Below, in pieces: positions 52,763 to 61,348 of a stretch of 64,000 nt of DNA. The notes beneath the pieces are model-generated. The model was not told the origin of the DNA. It did not search any database and saw only the letters and a program-made list of their open reading frames with translations. The DNA lies in contig JAFLRX010000001.1 of NCBI GenBank assembly GCA_022511265.1, positions 62,001 to 126,000 on the forward strand, read 5' to 3'. The position numbers were made by a program, and so were the translations under genes. Within the stretch, counting starts at the first letter, position 1; each line of letters opens with the position of its first letter. The DNA is from Eubacterium sp. (GTDB lineage: Bacteria > Bacillota > Clostridia > Oscillospirales > Ruminococcaceae).

Positions 52763-54307
52763 TTAAACTATCGGGATAAGCAGCATGCCGGCAGGCACCG
52801 TGTCTCCCTCAATATCATTCTCAGCCCGTATCTGCTCGCAGTCGGTGTTGTACTGCTTTGCAATGCTCCATACATCCTCGTTTTCCTCGGCAAAATAGAG
52901 CTTTAGACTGTATTCGTTATTCTTCTTTTTAGGCGCTTCGGTGTTGATGTTGATCTCCTTGACAACCTCTATGCTGCCTGTCTGATACAGCACGCCCTGC
53001 ATAGAAATGCTTACCCGCAGTTCTATTTCACTTTCCGAGGTAATGCTGTAGCTAACCGACGCGACCTGTAAGAACGGGTCTATGCTGCTGTCCTCGTTCA
53101 GTCCGCTGACCTGCACCGACAACTCGAACGGCTGCACCTTTTCAATAAACACCGGCTGTCCGCTCTCCAGTCTTGCCAGCACCTGATAGGATGCCTGACC
53201 GCATACTACCAGCTCTTCCGATGACTTTCCGCGGCAGGTGAGATTATTCAACTCGCAGCGTGCGTCTATCACGCTCTGCGGCGCGCCCTGGGTACATTCT
53301 GCCGTTTCCTTGAGTGTGAGCGTCTGAGAGATGTAGCGCGGATTTGTCTCGGTTCTTATCGAGGCTGTGGTAAACTCACTCTCATAATCGGTTGAATACA
53401 TATCGGTCACGGGATATACAGTCTGTTCTATATTCGCCAGCACGCTCGCCTCTGCCGATATATCACAGGTAAAGATGCGGCTTTCACTCTCGCCGGTCTG
53501 CTTTAAGGATAAGTCGCAGGACAGTATGTTGAACTGCGCATAGCTGCTGTGCTTGTCTGTGATACCCTCCGCATCGATTATCTGACTGAGCGGTATGTCC
53601 GCTTCCATTATCTCGGTGCTTACTTCACCGTCGTTTTCGATAAGGTACAATGCCTTCAGCTTTACCTCGCCCTTTAAGATGACCTTATCCTCTATCACCT
53701 TGCAATCGCTTACGCTGCTGACAGTGTCGCAGCTTACCACCGATTTTACTGTGCCGCGCGCCTCGCTGACCTCGATATCCTCACGCGCAATGAACTGCTT
53801 TTTAACGGTTATCTTCTTACCGCCGCAGGGTACGGGGGTGTTCTTCACCTGTACGCCGTTGCCCTTTGCCCCGGAGATTATCTCGGTCATACGACTGTTG
53901 GTGACCTTTACCTTACAGCTTATCGCACCCCTAACGTCCAGCCGTCTGCCTGATATTGCCCTGACCGTGCAGTAATCGGTCTTGGGTATTATTGTCGCCG
54001 ACGCGCCCTCCGCCTCTTTAGAAAGGTCGATGGTCTTGGAAAAGGTATATCTGTGCTCAACACAGTTGAGGTTGTTGCTGTTCTCACTGAGATACAGCGC
54101 GGAGATATACACGATACCGTCGCATATCAGCTTGTCGCCGGAAATGTTGTAAGAAACAATGCCCGGTTTCAAAGAGCATTTGAGTATCTTAAAAATGTCC
54201 GGATAATAGTCCGGCAGTATGTAGTCAAACTCTACGCCCTGCTCCGCCGTACCGTCGTATATAACCTCGTTCAGATATAACGGCTCCTTTGAAATTGATA
54301 AATCCAT
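52763..54307 (-). CDS. sipL: SipL-type DUF3794 and LysM spore protein
   Basis: 514 aa. Repeated DUF3794 domains (starting VEFDYILPDYYPDIFKIL; later copies around residues 150-270 and 310-440) and a C-terminal LysM (DVWSIAKQYNTDCEQIRAEN). This architecture and length match C. difficile SipL, whose LysM domain binds SpoIVA during coat assembly. Lying directly upstream of spoIVA strengthens the assignment. AAGGAGG before ATG, and a SigE-type promoter ~60 nt upstream. Confidence 0.87.
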   Translation of the reverse strand: MDLSISKEPLYLNEVIYDGTAEQGVEFDYILPDYYPDIFKILKCSLKPGIVSYNISGDKLICDGIVYISALYLSENSNNLNCVEHRYTFSKTIDLSKEAEGASATIIPKTDYCTVRAISGRRLDVRGAISCKVKVTNSRMTEIISGAKGNGVQVKNTPVPCGGKKITVKKQFIAREDIEVSEARGTVKSVVSCDTVSSVSDCKVIEDKVILKGEVKLKALYLIENDGEVSTEIMEADIPLSQIIDAEGITDKHSSYAQFNILSCDLSLKQTGESESRIFTCDISAEASVLANIEQTVYPVTDMYSTDYESEFTTASIRTETNPRYISQTLTLKETAECTQGAPQSVIDARCELNNLTCRGKSSEELVVCGQASYQVLARLESGQPVFIEKVQPFELSVQVSGLNEDSSIDPFLQVASVSYSITSESEIELRVSISMQGVLYQTGSIEVVKEININTEAPKKKNNEYSLKLYFAEENEDVWSIAKQYNTDCEQIRAENDIEGDTVPAGMLLIPIV

Positions 54308-54364
54308 ATAATCCTCCTTTTAGCTGATCTCCCGCACGCTGTCGCGCAACGGTTGTCTTAACCT

Positions 54365-54393
54365 AATATATGTTTGTCACGGACATAATATGC
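54365..54393 (-). promoter_or_regulatory. SigE-type promoter for sipL-spoIVA
   Basis: -35 GCATATT matches KMATATT exactly; 14-bp spacer; -10 CATATATT matches CATACAMT at 6 of 8. Start ~50 nt before the sipL ATG. Confidence 0.6.
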
Positions 54394-54448
54394 CGCATGT
54401 ACGATTTAATTAGCACTAACATAAAAACTGTTTTTTTCGGCACACAAA

Positions 54449-54472
54449 AAAGGCACCCCGTAGGGTGCCTTT
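54449..54472 (-). terminator. Intrinsic terminator after divIC
   Basis: 10-bp stem AAAGGCACCC / GGGTGCCTTT, 4-nt loop, followed by a T-run on the minus strand, 12 nt after the divIC stop. Confidence 0.9.
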
Positions 54473-54484
54473 AACTGTTAGTAT

Positions 54485-54799
54485 TTAATTTGCGGGAACT
54501 ATGTAATATATCCTTTCCTCCGGCTGGGCATATCCGAGTTTATCTCTTGCGATGTTCTCGATGTATTCTACCTTATATTCATCCTTTGAATAACGGATAA
54601 GCATTTCGTTTTCTGCGTCTATCTCATCTCTCTGTGCGGATAAAGCTGCAAGCTCGTTGTTTTTCTGCGCAATCTCCACCTGTACCGCTACAAAATTATA
54701 AAAGCATACGCCTAAAGCGATGACGAACACCGGAATAAGGAGGAAAAATAATTTACTGTTCTTTTTTAACTTTAGCTTTAATTTTTTGTTTTCCGGCAA
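54485..54799 (-). CDS. divIC: Septum formation initiator DivIC/FtsB-like
   Basis: 104 aa: basic N-terminus (ENKKLKLKLKKNSK), one membrane helix (~17-38), coiled coil (~40-75), and ENIARDKLGYAQPEERIYYI typical of DivIC/FtsB. Part of the divisome FtsL-DivIC-DivIB complex. Starts at TTG 54799, with GAGGAG 9 nt upstream, and overlaps yabQ by 47 nt. The order yabP-yabQ-divIC matches B. subtilis. Confidence 0.88.
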   Translation of the reverse strand: MPENKKLKLKLKKNSKLFFLLIPVFVIALGVCFYNFVAVQVEIAQKNNELAALSAQRDEIDAENEMLIRYSKDEYKVEYIENIARDKLGYAQPEERIYYIVPAN

Positions 54800-55301
54800 T
54801 TATTTCATCTCCTCTTGCTGTATTATCATTATGATTATACAACATATTGTGTTTGCTTTTCAAGTTATTAAGCCGATTTTTAAGCTTAGCGGACAATAAT
54901 TTGTACACTTTACCAAAGCGCGCGCCTAAAAAATGTGCAAATTTACCAATGGCTTTTTTGACAGGACGGAAAATAAACCTTATTATTTTGGAAAAAGCCG
55001 ATAAAATCAGCGTGTACAGCTTTTTTATCAGCCGTCCGACCGTCAGAAAATATACCGCCGCGCCCACTGCCGCGCTGACAAGATACAGCAACCTGAACTG
55101 TCCATTGCCTATCTCCATGGAAAAACCAAACAAGATAAACCCACACAGCGACAGATACAACGTATCCTCTATACCGGTGACTATCACGCCGTGCGGCAGA
55201 CAAAACCGCAGCAATCTTAATATTTCATATCCCAGCCCTAAAAAAGCCCCGCAGACTATAAAATATAAAAACTGCTCATACAATGGAGTTTCAACATTCA
55301 T
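54753..55301 (-). CDS. yabQ: Sporulation protein YabQ
   Basis: 182 aa. Four to five membrane helices in the N-terminal ~100 residues (EQFLYFIVCGAFLGLGYEIL, YLSLCGFILFGFSMEIGNGQ) and a basic C-terminal tail. Required for cortex formation in B. subtilis. It lies 11 nt after yabP and overlaps divIC by 47 nt, the conserved cluster. Confidence 0.9.
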   Translation of the reverse strand: MNVETPLYEQFLYFIVCGAFLGLGYEILRLLRFCLPHGVIVTGIEDTLYLSLCGFILFGFSMEIGNGQFRLLYLVSAAVGAAVYFLTVGRLIKKLYTLILSAFSKIIRFIFRPVKKAIGKFAHFLGARFGKVYKLLSAKLKNRLNNLKSKHNMLYNHNDNTARGDEIIAGKQKIKAKVKKEQ

Positions 55302-55312
55302 ACGCCGCCCCC

Positions 55313-55579
55313 CTATCTGAACAGCCGCGATATGAAGTTGTCTGCGGTTTTCTCGCGGTTTTCGGCAAAGCTGAGCGTTTTCACATATCCGCTGACGGTG
55401 ACGGTGGCATCCCTCTCAAATGCGTTTTTCAGCTCCAGACCGCTGCCTGTCACCGTGAGGTCGCCGAGATTGGTGAACATAACAATCTCGTTGTCGGTAT
55501 AGCTGAGTATCTCGTTAACGCCGGTCAGCGTAAGCGTGCGCCTGTCCCTTAGCGTCAAAAGCTGTGTATTGTCAGACAT
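55313..55579 (-). CDS. yabP: Sporulation protein YabP
   Basis: 88 aa: LTLRDRRTLTLTGVNEILSY, DNEIVMFTNLGDLTVTGSGLEL, typical YabP/YqfC family. Involved in spore development with YabQ in B. subtilis. GGAGGG precedes ATG, and a SigE-type promoter lies ~45 nt upstream, so yabPQ can be transcribed separately from rqcP and hup. Confidence 0.92.
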   Translation of the reverse strand: MSDNTQLLTLRDRRTLTLTGVNEILSYTDNEIVMFTNLGDLTVTGSGLELKNAFERDATVTVSGYVKTLSFAENREKTADNFISRLFR

Positions 55580-55616
55580 AATAAATCTTCCCTCCGCTTT
55601 AATGGTTGTACATTAA

Positions 55617-55645
55617 ATACTATTCGGGAAGATCTTAAAATATTC
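55617..55645 (-). promoter_or_regulatory. SigE-type promoter for yabP-yabQ-divIC
   Basis: -35 GAATATT matches KMATATT exactly; 14-bp spacer; -10 AATAGTAT, a weaker match (5 of 8). yabP and yabQ are SigE-dependent in B. subtilis. Confidence 0.45.
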
Positions 55646-55661
55646 TGCTTGTACTTTATTC

Positions 55662-55901
55662 CTACACGACCTCGTATAAATCGGCGGCGCCGTCCTTACC
55701 CACAACTTCGACGACCTTCAACACCTTTACTTTAAGCGGTGTTCTGCCCATATTTATCTCTATGATATCATTTACCTTAACGTCATAGGACGCGCGGGCT
55801 ATCTTGCCGTTTACCGATATTTTTTCGGCGTCACATGCCTCATTTGCAACTGTCCTGCGCTTTATAAGGCGGGACACCTTCAGATATTTATCAAGTCTCA
55901 T
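55662..55901 (-). CDS. rqcP: S4-domain RNA-binding protein RqcP (YabO)
   Basis: 79 aa S4 domain: MRLDKYLKVSRLIKRRTVAN and EKISVNGKIARASYDVKVND. RqcP stabilises the ribosome quality-control complex with RqcH, adding alanine tails to stalled chains. AAAGGT before ATG. It lies between hup and yabP, matching the B. subtilis yabN-yabO-yabP order. Confidence 0.93.
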   Translation of the reverse strand: MRLDKYLKVSRLIKRRTVANEACDAEKISVNGKIARASYDVKVNDIIEINMGRTPLKVKVLKVVEVVGKDGAADLYEVV

Positions 55902-55937
55902 TTTTTACCTTTCAATAACATCATAAAAAAACACAGC

Positions 55938-55962
55938 GGAGACGGAAAAACCGTCTCCGCAT
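55938..55962 (-). terminator. Intrinsic terminator after hup
   Basis: 10-bp stem GCGGAGACGG / CCGTCTCCGC, T-rich loop, then TGTGTTTTTTT on the minus strand. It separates hup from rqcP, where readthrough would be needed for rqcP. Confidence 0.88.
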
Positions 55963-55976
55963 AATTTAAGCTTTAA

Positions 55977-56252
55977 TTACTTAGCAACTGCGTCTTTTAA
56001 TGCGCTGCCTGCCTTGAATGCAGGAACCTTAGATGCAGGAATCTTGATCTTCTTCTTGGTCTGGGGGTTGATACCCTCGCGTGCTGCACGCTCGCGAACT
56101 TCAAATGTACCAAAGCCTACCAGCTGGATCTTTTCGCCATCAGCAAGGGTCTCCTTGATGCTGTCTACAACGGCGTTGATTGCCTTTTCTGCATCCTTCT
56201 TGGTGAGGTCAGCCTTCTCTGCTACCTTTGCTACTAATTCTGCTTTTGTCAT
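55977..56252 (-). CDS. hup: HU family DNA-binding protein
   Basis: 91 aa, canonical [58 protein letters not shown]. Nucleoid protein that bends DNA. GGAGG before ATG. It lies between mazG and rqcP with its own promoter and terminator, so it is probably highly expressed. Confidence 0.97.
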   Translation of the reverse strand: MTKAELVAKVAEKADLTKKDAEKAINAVVDSIKETLADGEKIQLVGFGTFEVRERAAREGINPQTKKKIKIPASKVPAFKAGSALKDAVAK

Positions 56253-56277
56253 GTGTGTAATCCTCCATTAAAAATTA

Positions 56278-56306
56278 TATATAATGCTTAAAGAAAAGCA
56301 TATAAA
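56278..56306 (-). promoter_or_regulatory. SigA-type promoter for hup
   Basis: TTTATA, 17-bp spacer, TATATA. The spacer contains an inverted repeat ATGCTT / AAGCAT. Weakly consensus. Confidence 0.4.
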
Positions 56307-56309
56307 ACA

Positions 56310-57107
56310 TTATTCACCCTGTCCTATGACAGTACCGAACAGCTTGTCCAGCTCTTCGTCGGACAGATCATCCAGCTTTTTCCCGCTGTTAATGACCTGT
56401 TGCTCAATATCCCTAAATCGAATTATAAACTTATTTATCGCAAATGTCAAGGCTTTTTCGCTATCTTTTTTGATAAAACGTGATAAAATACAGCATGCAA
56501 ACAAAAGATTGCCAAATCGTTCCTCAATTTCTTCCTCTTTTTTGTTTAATATTGACAAACTAAGATTTTCAGTGCAGGTTTTTACCCATTCCAATGCCTG
56601 TTCTTTATCATCAAAAGACAGTCCGGCATCGGACGACCGCTTTGCTATCTTCTGCCCTCTCATCAGTGCGGGCAGGATATCCGGCACACTGTCAAGAGAA
56701 GATACCGCGTTTTCTTGATTTTTGGACGCCTTTTTCAGCTTTTCCCAGTTTACCAGTACCTCGTCAGAATTTTCCACGCTGACATCGCCGAAAACATGAG
56801 GATGACGGTAAATCATCTTTTTGGTGACCTCGTCTACTGCGTCGCCAAAATTAAAGCTGCCCTGCTCGGTCTCTATCTGACAATGGAACACCGCCTGAAA
56901 CAGCAGGTCGCCCAGCTCTTCTCTTAGCATGGCGGCGTCTTCCTTGTCGATGGCCTCCATAACCTCGTATGCCTCTTCAAGGACATTCATACGGATGGTC
57001 TTATGATCCTGCTCACGATCCCATACACATCCGTTTTCAGAACGGAGAATGCGTGTAACCTCCAGCAGATCGTTTATATCATATCTATCCTTTAACTCAA
57101 AACTCAA
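56310..57107 (-). CDS. mazG: Nucleoside triphosphate pyrophosphohydrolase MazG
   Basis: 265 aa from TTG 57107 (SFELKDRYDINDLLEVTRI), chosen for GGGAG 8-9 nt upstream; the ORF-track start adds 28 residues of non-homologous sequence. Two MazG domains: GCVWDREQDHKTIRMNVLEEAYEVMEAID with EELGDLLFQAVFHCQI, and a second, divergent copy with KKEEEIEERFGNLLFACCIL. It cleans aberrant NTPs. The second domain lacks several acidic residues and may be structural. Confidence 0.92.
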   Translation of the reverse strand: MSFELKDRYDINDLLEVTRILRSENGCVWDREQDHKTIRMNVLEEAYEVMEAIDKEDAAMLREELGDLLFQAVFHCQIETEQGSFNFGDAVDEVTKKMIYRHPHVFGDVSVENSDEVLVNWEKLKKASKNQENAVSSLDSVPDILPALMRGQKIAKRSSDAGLSFDDKEQALEWVKTCTENLSLSILNKKEEEIEERFGNLLFACCILSRFIKKDSEKALTFAINKFIIRFRDIEQQVINSGKKLDDLSDEELDKLFGTVIGQGE

Positions 57108-57192
57108 TTTTTCCACTCCCGGAAATATATTACAGTTTTTATGATAACAAATTGCATATATAATAATACCCCAAAAGCACCCGATATGCAAG

Positions 57193-58902
57193 CTATTTTA
57201 CGGATTTTTTAAAAATTTGTCGATTTAGCAGATTTTTCAGGTCTACCCCTCCCTGTATTATTAGTAAAAATACATAAAGTATCGCTCCCGTGGCTACGCC
57301 AAACAACAGCGATAAAGTCTGTGAAAAGTGCTGAACAAAGAAATTATAGCTGAAAAACGCCGCAGCTGCGCATGATAGACCTGATATAAGCGGGACTGCG
57401 GTAAGGCTTAACAGCCCAAACCCCATTTTACAATGATTTTCCAGCGCAAAATATCCGCCGAACGCCGCTGCGGCGTATGCTATCGAAGAGGAGAGTGCCG
57501 CGCCTGTAATGTTTATTTCGGGTATCGGTATGAGAAACACATTTAACACCAGCTTTACCCCCAACGCGAACAGCATTATCCGCACAGGCAGGTCAGAGCG
57601 TCCTATTACCTGAAAAATCGCGAAAAACGAGGACGCCAGCGTCATAAACACCCCTCCTACAGAAAGTACTGTCATCGGCAATACGCTGACTGCCGCCTCT
57701 TCGGGACGTGAGGCATACAGCAGACCCAGCGCCGGCTCGCTTATCGCGGCAAGCCCGAGATACAGCGGAATGCCTATCAATAGATTAGAGCGTATCACCA
57801 GTGTTACCTTACGCTTAAAGTTTCTGAAATCACCGATACTCCATGCGGCGGCGATATCCGGCAGCGCGCTTTTAGACAGCATACCGGTAAACGCAGGGAT
57901 AAGCATAACCATAGTGACAGCTATCCCCGTATAGCTGCCGAACATAAAATTACCGAAGTTCACGTCGCCGCCGTGCAGTGATATTATCCTGCCGAAGGTG
58001 CTCTGATAATATTCCGACGCGCTTCCTATCGAATAATTTATACAACGGGTTATGGTAATGAGGTCGATAAATGAGGAAAGATTTATCACTACCGAGCCTA
58101 TCCAAATGGGCACACAATCCTTTATCAGCGACTTTGCTATCTCAATACCGCTTTTTTCTTTTCCCTTTACTTTGTTTGCTGTATCGGCGGTCTTTTTGCC
58201 GAAACGCCATTTCAGTGCGAAAACCGCCGCCCCGCACAGTTCTCCTATAGTGGCGGACAAGGTCGCAGCCGCGGCGGCAAACGGCAACGCAGCCGCTATC
58301 GCCTGCTCGATGCTTGACACATTGTTGCCAAAGACAGGCAACCCTGCATTAAAGCAGTCGGAGGCATAGTTGACGATGAAAAAAGACGAGGTCAGTCCTA
58401 TTGCGGCACGGCTGACCGATTCAACAATAATAGACACGGCGGTGGGTGCCATATTGCTCAAGCCCTCATAATATCCTTTGAACACCGAGCCAACACAGCA
58501 CAGGAAAACTGACGGCGCTATTGCCAGCACCGCGTAAAGGCTCTCGGGAGACTGTGCCGCAAAGGTAGAAAACGGAGCGGCCAGCGCGATAAGTACAACC
58601 GTCCCGATAAGTCCCAGCAGTCCAAAGGTACGCAGTGCCACGCGCAGTGTCCGTCGTGCATCGTCATATCGTCCGCCGCCCGCAAACCGTGCGGTCACCT
58701 TTACTATAACGGTAGGTATCCCCGCGGCGGTCACCGCGAAAATCGGGTTGAACAGGCTGTATGCTGCGCTGTAATATCCCATACCCGCCCCGCCGAGGAT
58801 ATTTGTCAACGGTATCTTAAACAGCGCACTGACGGTTTTGCTTATCAGCACCGCAATAAACAGTATCACCGTATTCTGTGCAAAGCTTTTTCTTTCGCTC
58901 AT
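57193..58902 (-). CDS. MOP-family lipid flippase (SpoVB-like)
   Basis: 569 aa, 14 membrane helices, polysaccharide biosynthesis/MurJ-like family (SFAQNTVILFIAVLISKTVS, GMGYYSAAYSLFNPIFAVTAAG). SpoVB in B. subtilis is a lipid II flippase relative needed for cortex synthesis, and it lies before yabN (mazG), the same order as here. The product is slightly longer than usual. A SigE-type promoter upstream supports a sporulation role, but several SpoVB paralogues are common, so the symbol is withheld. Confidence 0.88.
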   Translation of the reverse strand: MSERKSFAQNTVILFIAVLISKTVSALFKIPLTNILGGAGMGYYSAAYSLFNPIFAVTAAGIPTVIVKVTARFAGGGRYDDARRTLRVALRTFGLLGLIGTVVLIALAAPFSTFAAQSPESLYAVLAIAPSVFLCCVGSVFKGYYEGLSNMAPTAVSIIVESVSRAAIGLTSSFFIVNYASDCFNAGLPVFGNNVSSIEQAIAAALPFAAAAATLSATIGELCGAAVFALKWRFGKKTADTANKVKGKEKSGIEIAKSLIKDCVPIWIGSVVINLSSFIDLITITRCINYSIGSASEYYQSTFGRIISLHGGDVNFGNFMFGSYTGIAVTMVMLIPAFTGMLSKSALPDIAAAWSIGDFRNFKRKVTLVIRSNLLIGIPLYLGLAAISEPALGLLYASRPEEAAVSVLPMTVLSVGGVFMTLASSFFAIFQVIGRSDLPVRIMLFALGVKLVLNVFLIPIPEINITGAALSSSIAYAAAAFGGYFALENHCKMGFGLLSLTAVPLISGLSCAAAAFFSYNFFVQHFSQTLSLLFGVATGAILYVFLLIIQGGVDLKNLLNRQIFKKSVK

Positions 58903-58932
58903 AAAGCCACTCCCTTTTTATTGGTCTGTAAA

Positions 58933-58961
58933 ATAATATTAAGGGCGGGACAGGAATATGT
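58933..58961 (-). promoter_or_regulatory. Possible SigE-type promoter for SpoVB-like gene
   Basis: -35 ACATATT (6 of 7 to KMATATT), 14-bp spacer, -10 AATATTAT (5 of 8). Similar to the yabP candidate; weaker than those of spoIIIAA and sipL. Confidence 0.35.
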
Positions 58962-58990
58962 ACAGGCAGTGACTTTATAACAGCAAAATC

Positions 58991-59019
58991 TTGACTTTTA
59001 TCTCTGAATATAGTATTAT
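58991..59019 (+). promoter_or_regulatory. SigA-type promoter for aroA-aroC
   Basis: TTGACT, 17-bp spacer, TATTAT; start near 59026, leader ~30 nt before aroA. Confidence 0.7.
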
Positions 59020-59054
59020 TTATAGTGGAGTATAATTTTTTCAAGGAGACATTT

Positions 59055-60266
59055 ATGGATATAAAGATAAAGCCTTCGGCTTTGTGCGGCAGTCTCAGCA
59101 TACCGCCGTCAAAAAGCGTGTCACACCGTATGCTGATATGCACGGCGTTTTGCGAGGGCGAAAGCGTTATTAACGATTTACTTGAATGTGAAGATATAGA
59201 GGCTATGAGCGGCGCACTGCGCGCGCTGGGTGCTGAGATAGACGGTGCGGACGGCTGTTATCGCGTGCGCGGTATCACCTCGCCGAGCAAGTCAGCGGTA
59301 ATCGACTGTAAAGAGAGCGGCTCGGCGCTGAGATTTCTTATCCCGATAGCGGCGGCGCTGGGCTGTGAGACGGAGTTTATCGGCTCGGGCAGACTGCCGG
59401 AAAGACCTATCACCCCGATAATAGAGCCTATGCGCGACAACGGCATAACCTTTATCAGCGAAACATACCCGTATAAGATAAGCGGAAAGCTGCGCCCGGG
59501 TACATACCGCATAGACGGCAGTATGTCATCGCAGTTTATTACGGGGCTGCTGTTTGCGCTGTCGATACTTAACGGAGACAGCGAGATCGTGCTTACCTCT
59601 CCGCTGCAGTCAAAGCCCTATGTTGACATAACCGTTGACTGTATGAGACAGTTTGGTGTCGAGGTCACCGAGAAAGAAAACACATACTATGTAAAGGGCG
59701 GTCAGAAATATATACCGCATACCCTGTCGGTCGAGGCGGATATGTCACAGTGTGCGTTTTTCGCGGTGGCAGACTGCATCGGCTCTGACATTAAGCTTGA
59801 CAACCTTAATCTGAACAGCGTACAGGGTGACAAGGCGATACTTGATATAACAGAAAGATTTAAGAACGGCGAGCCGATAGACCATATCGACGCGACGGAT
59901 ATACCCGACCTTGTGCCGATACTTACGGTGCTGATGTGCTTTGGCAAGGTGCCGTGCAGGATAACAGGCTGCGCAAGGCTGCGGATAAAGGAATGCGACC
60001 GTCTTGAGGCGATAACCGACGTGCTTAACGCTCTGGGCGGTAAGGTAAAAGCATATGACGATATGATAGAGGTTACGCCTGTAACCGAGCTTGAGGGCGG
60101 TACGGTGGAGTTCTACAACGACCACCGCATAGCTATGGCCGGAGCGATAGCAGCTACCCGCTGTAAAAACGAGGTAATAATCAAGGGAGCGCAATGCGTC
60201 GCAAAATCATATCCGAAATTTTTTGACGATTACAGAATGTTAGGGGGAAACGCGGATGTCATCTGA
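59055..60266 (+). CDS. aroA: 3-phosphoshikimate 1-carboxyvinyltransferase (EPSP synthase)
   Basis: Sixth step of the shikimate pathway. 403 aa from ATG 59055 (MDIKIKPSALCGSLSIPPSK), preceded by AAGGAG; the ORF-track extension has no site. Seen: PPSKSVSHRMLI, GSALRFLIP, GSGRLPERPI, SSQFITGLLFALSIL, IKECDRLEAI and FYNDHRIAMAGAIAA. It overlaps aroC by 11 nt. Confidence 0.96.
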   Translation: MDIKIKPSALCGSLSIPPSKSVSHRMLICTAFCEGESVINDLLECEDIEAMSGALRALGAEIDGADGCYRVRGITSPSKSAVIDCKESGSALRFLIPIAAALGCETEFIGSGRLPERPITPIIEPMRDNGITFISETYPYKISGKLRPGTYRIDGSMSSQFITGLLFALSILNGDSEIVLTSPLQSKPYVDITVDCMRQFGVEVTEKENTYYVKGGQKYIPHTLSVEADMSQCAFFAVADCIGSDIKLDNLNLNSVQGDKAILDITERFKNGEPIDHIDATDIPDLVPILTVLMCFGKVPCRITGCARLRIKECDRLEAITDVLNALGGKVKAYDDMIEVTPVTELEGGTVEFYNDHRIAMAGAIAATRCKNEVIIKGAQCVAKSYPKFFDDYRMLGGNADVI

Positions 60267-61332
60267 ATTTAAGGCAGGCAACCTGTCGGTAAATATATTC
60301 GGAGAATCCCACGGGACGGCTATAGGCGTCGTTATTGACGGTCTGCCCGCAGGAGAAAAGCTGGACTTTGATGAAATATCCCGCTTTATGGCGCGCCGCG
60401 CACCTAAAAAGGACGGCACCAGCACCCGACGCAGCGAGCCGGATATCCCCGAAATACTGTCGGGCGTTATGGACGGCGTTATCGAGGGCATCCCATTGTG
60501 TGCCGTGATAAAGAACACCGACCAACACTCTAACGATTATAAGAGCGTAAGTCATCTTGCGCGACCGGGACATTCGGACTATACGGGATATGTACGGTAT
60601 AACGGCAGTAACGACCTGCGCGGCGGCGGGCATTTTTCGGGCAGACTTACTGCTCCGCTGTGCTTTGCGGGCGCGGTTGCGGCACAGCTGCTGAAAAACA
60701 GAGGTATCGAAACAGGCGCGCATATTCTTAAGATAAAGGATATATGCGATGAACCGTTTGACCCCGTAAATGTCACCGCACAGCAGCTGGAGACGGTAAA
60801 AAGCCGCTATCTCCCGCTTATAGATGAGACCAAAGACCAGCCGATGCGTGAGCTTATACTGAATGCGTCGGAAAACCTTGACTCGGTAGGCGGCGTGATA
60901 GAATACTGCGCGATAGGCATGCCTGTCGGCATAGGCAACCCGATGTTTGACGGGCTGGAAAACCGCATAGCGCAGTCGGTGTTCGGCGTTCCTGCGGTCA
61001 AGGGCATAGAGTTCGGCGCGGGTTTTGACGTCAGTGATATGTACGGCAGTGAAAACAACGACGAGTTTTATATAAGAGACGGAAAAATACTCACCCGCAC
61101 AAACAACCACGGCGGTATCCTCGGCGGTATCTCCGGCGGTATGCCGATAACGGTACGGGCGGCGATAAAGCCTACCCCCTCTATTTCGCGTCCGCAAAAA
61201 ACCGTAGACTATACAACAATGACCGAAGAAGAGCTGACAATCAAGGGCAGACACGACCCCTGCATTGTACCGAGGGCTGTCCCCTGCATAGAGGCGGCGG
61301 TAAATATCGCTTTGCTGTCATATTTTTGCTGA
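60256..61332 (+). CDS. aroC: Chorismate synthase
   Basis: Last step of the shikimate pathway, reduced FMN dependent. 358 aa. Signatures: GNLSVNIFGESHGTAIGVVI, RPGHSDYTGYVRYN, RGGGHFSGRLTAP and GKILTRTNNHGGILGGISGG, with a final RHDPCIVPRAVPCIEA. GGGGG-type Shine-Dalgarno lies within the aroA end, with translational overlap. Followed by a DUF4364-like gene. Confidence 0.97.
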   Translation: MSSEFKAGNLSVNIFGESHGTAIGVVIDGLPAGEKLDFDEISRFMARRAPKKDGTSTRRSEPDIPEILSGVMDGVIEGIPLCAVIKNTDQHSNDYKSVSHLARPGHSDYTGYVRYNGSNDLRGGGHFSGRLTAPLCFAGAVAAQLLKNRGIETGAHILKIKDICDEPFDPVNVTAQQLETVKSRYLPLIDETKDQPMRELILNASENLDSVGGVIEYCAIGMPVGIGNPMFDGLENRIAQSVFGVPAVKGIEFGAGFDVSDMYGSENNDEFYIRDGKILTRTNNHGGILGGISGGMPITVRAAIKPTPSISRPQKTVDYTTMTEEELTIKGRHDPCIVPRAVPCIEAAVNIALLSYFC

Positions 61333-61348
61333 ATAAAGGAATTGCGTT

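Noticed and set aside
60259-61254. 331-aa minus-strand ORF opposite aroC
   Set aside because: Antisense to chorismate synthase, which matches its family end to end; no start signal or recognisable domain.
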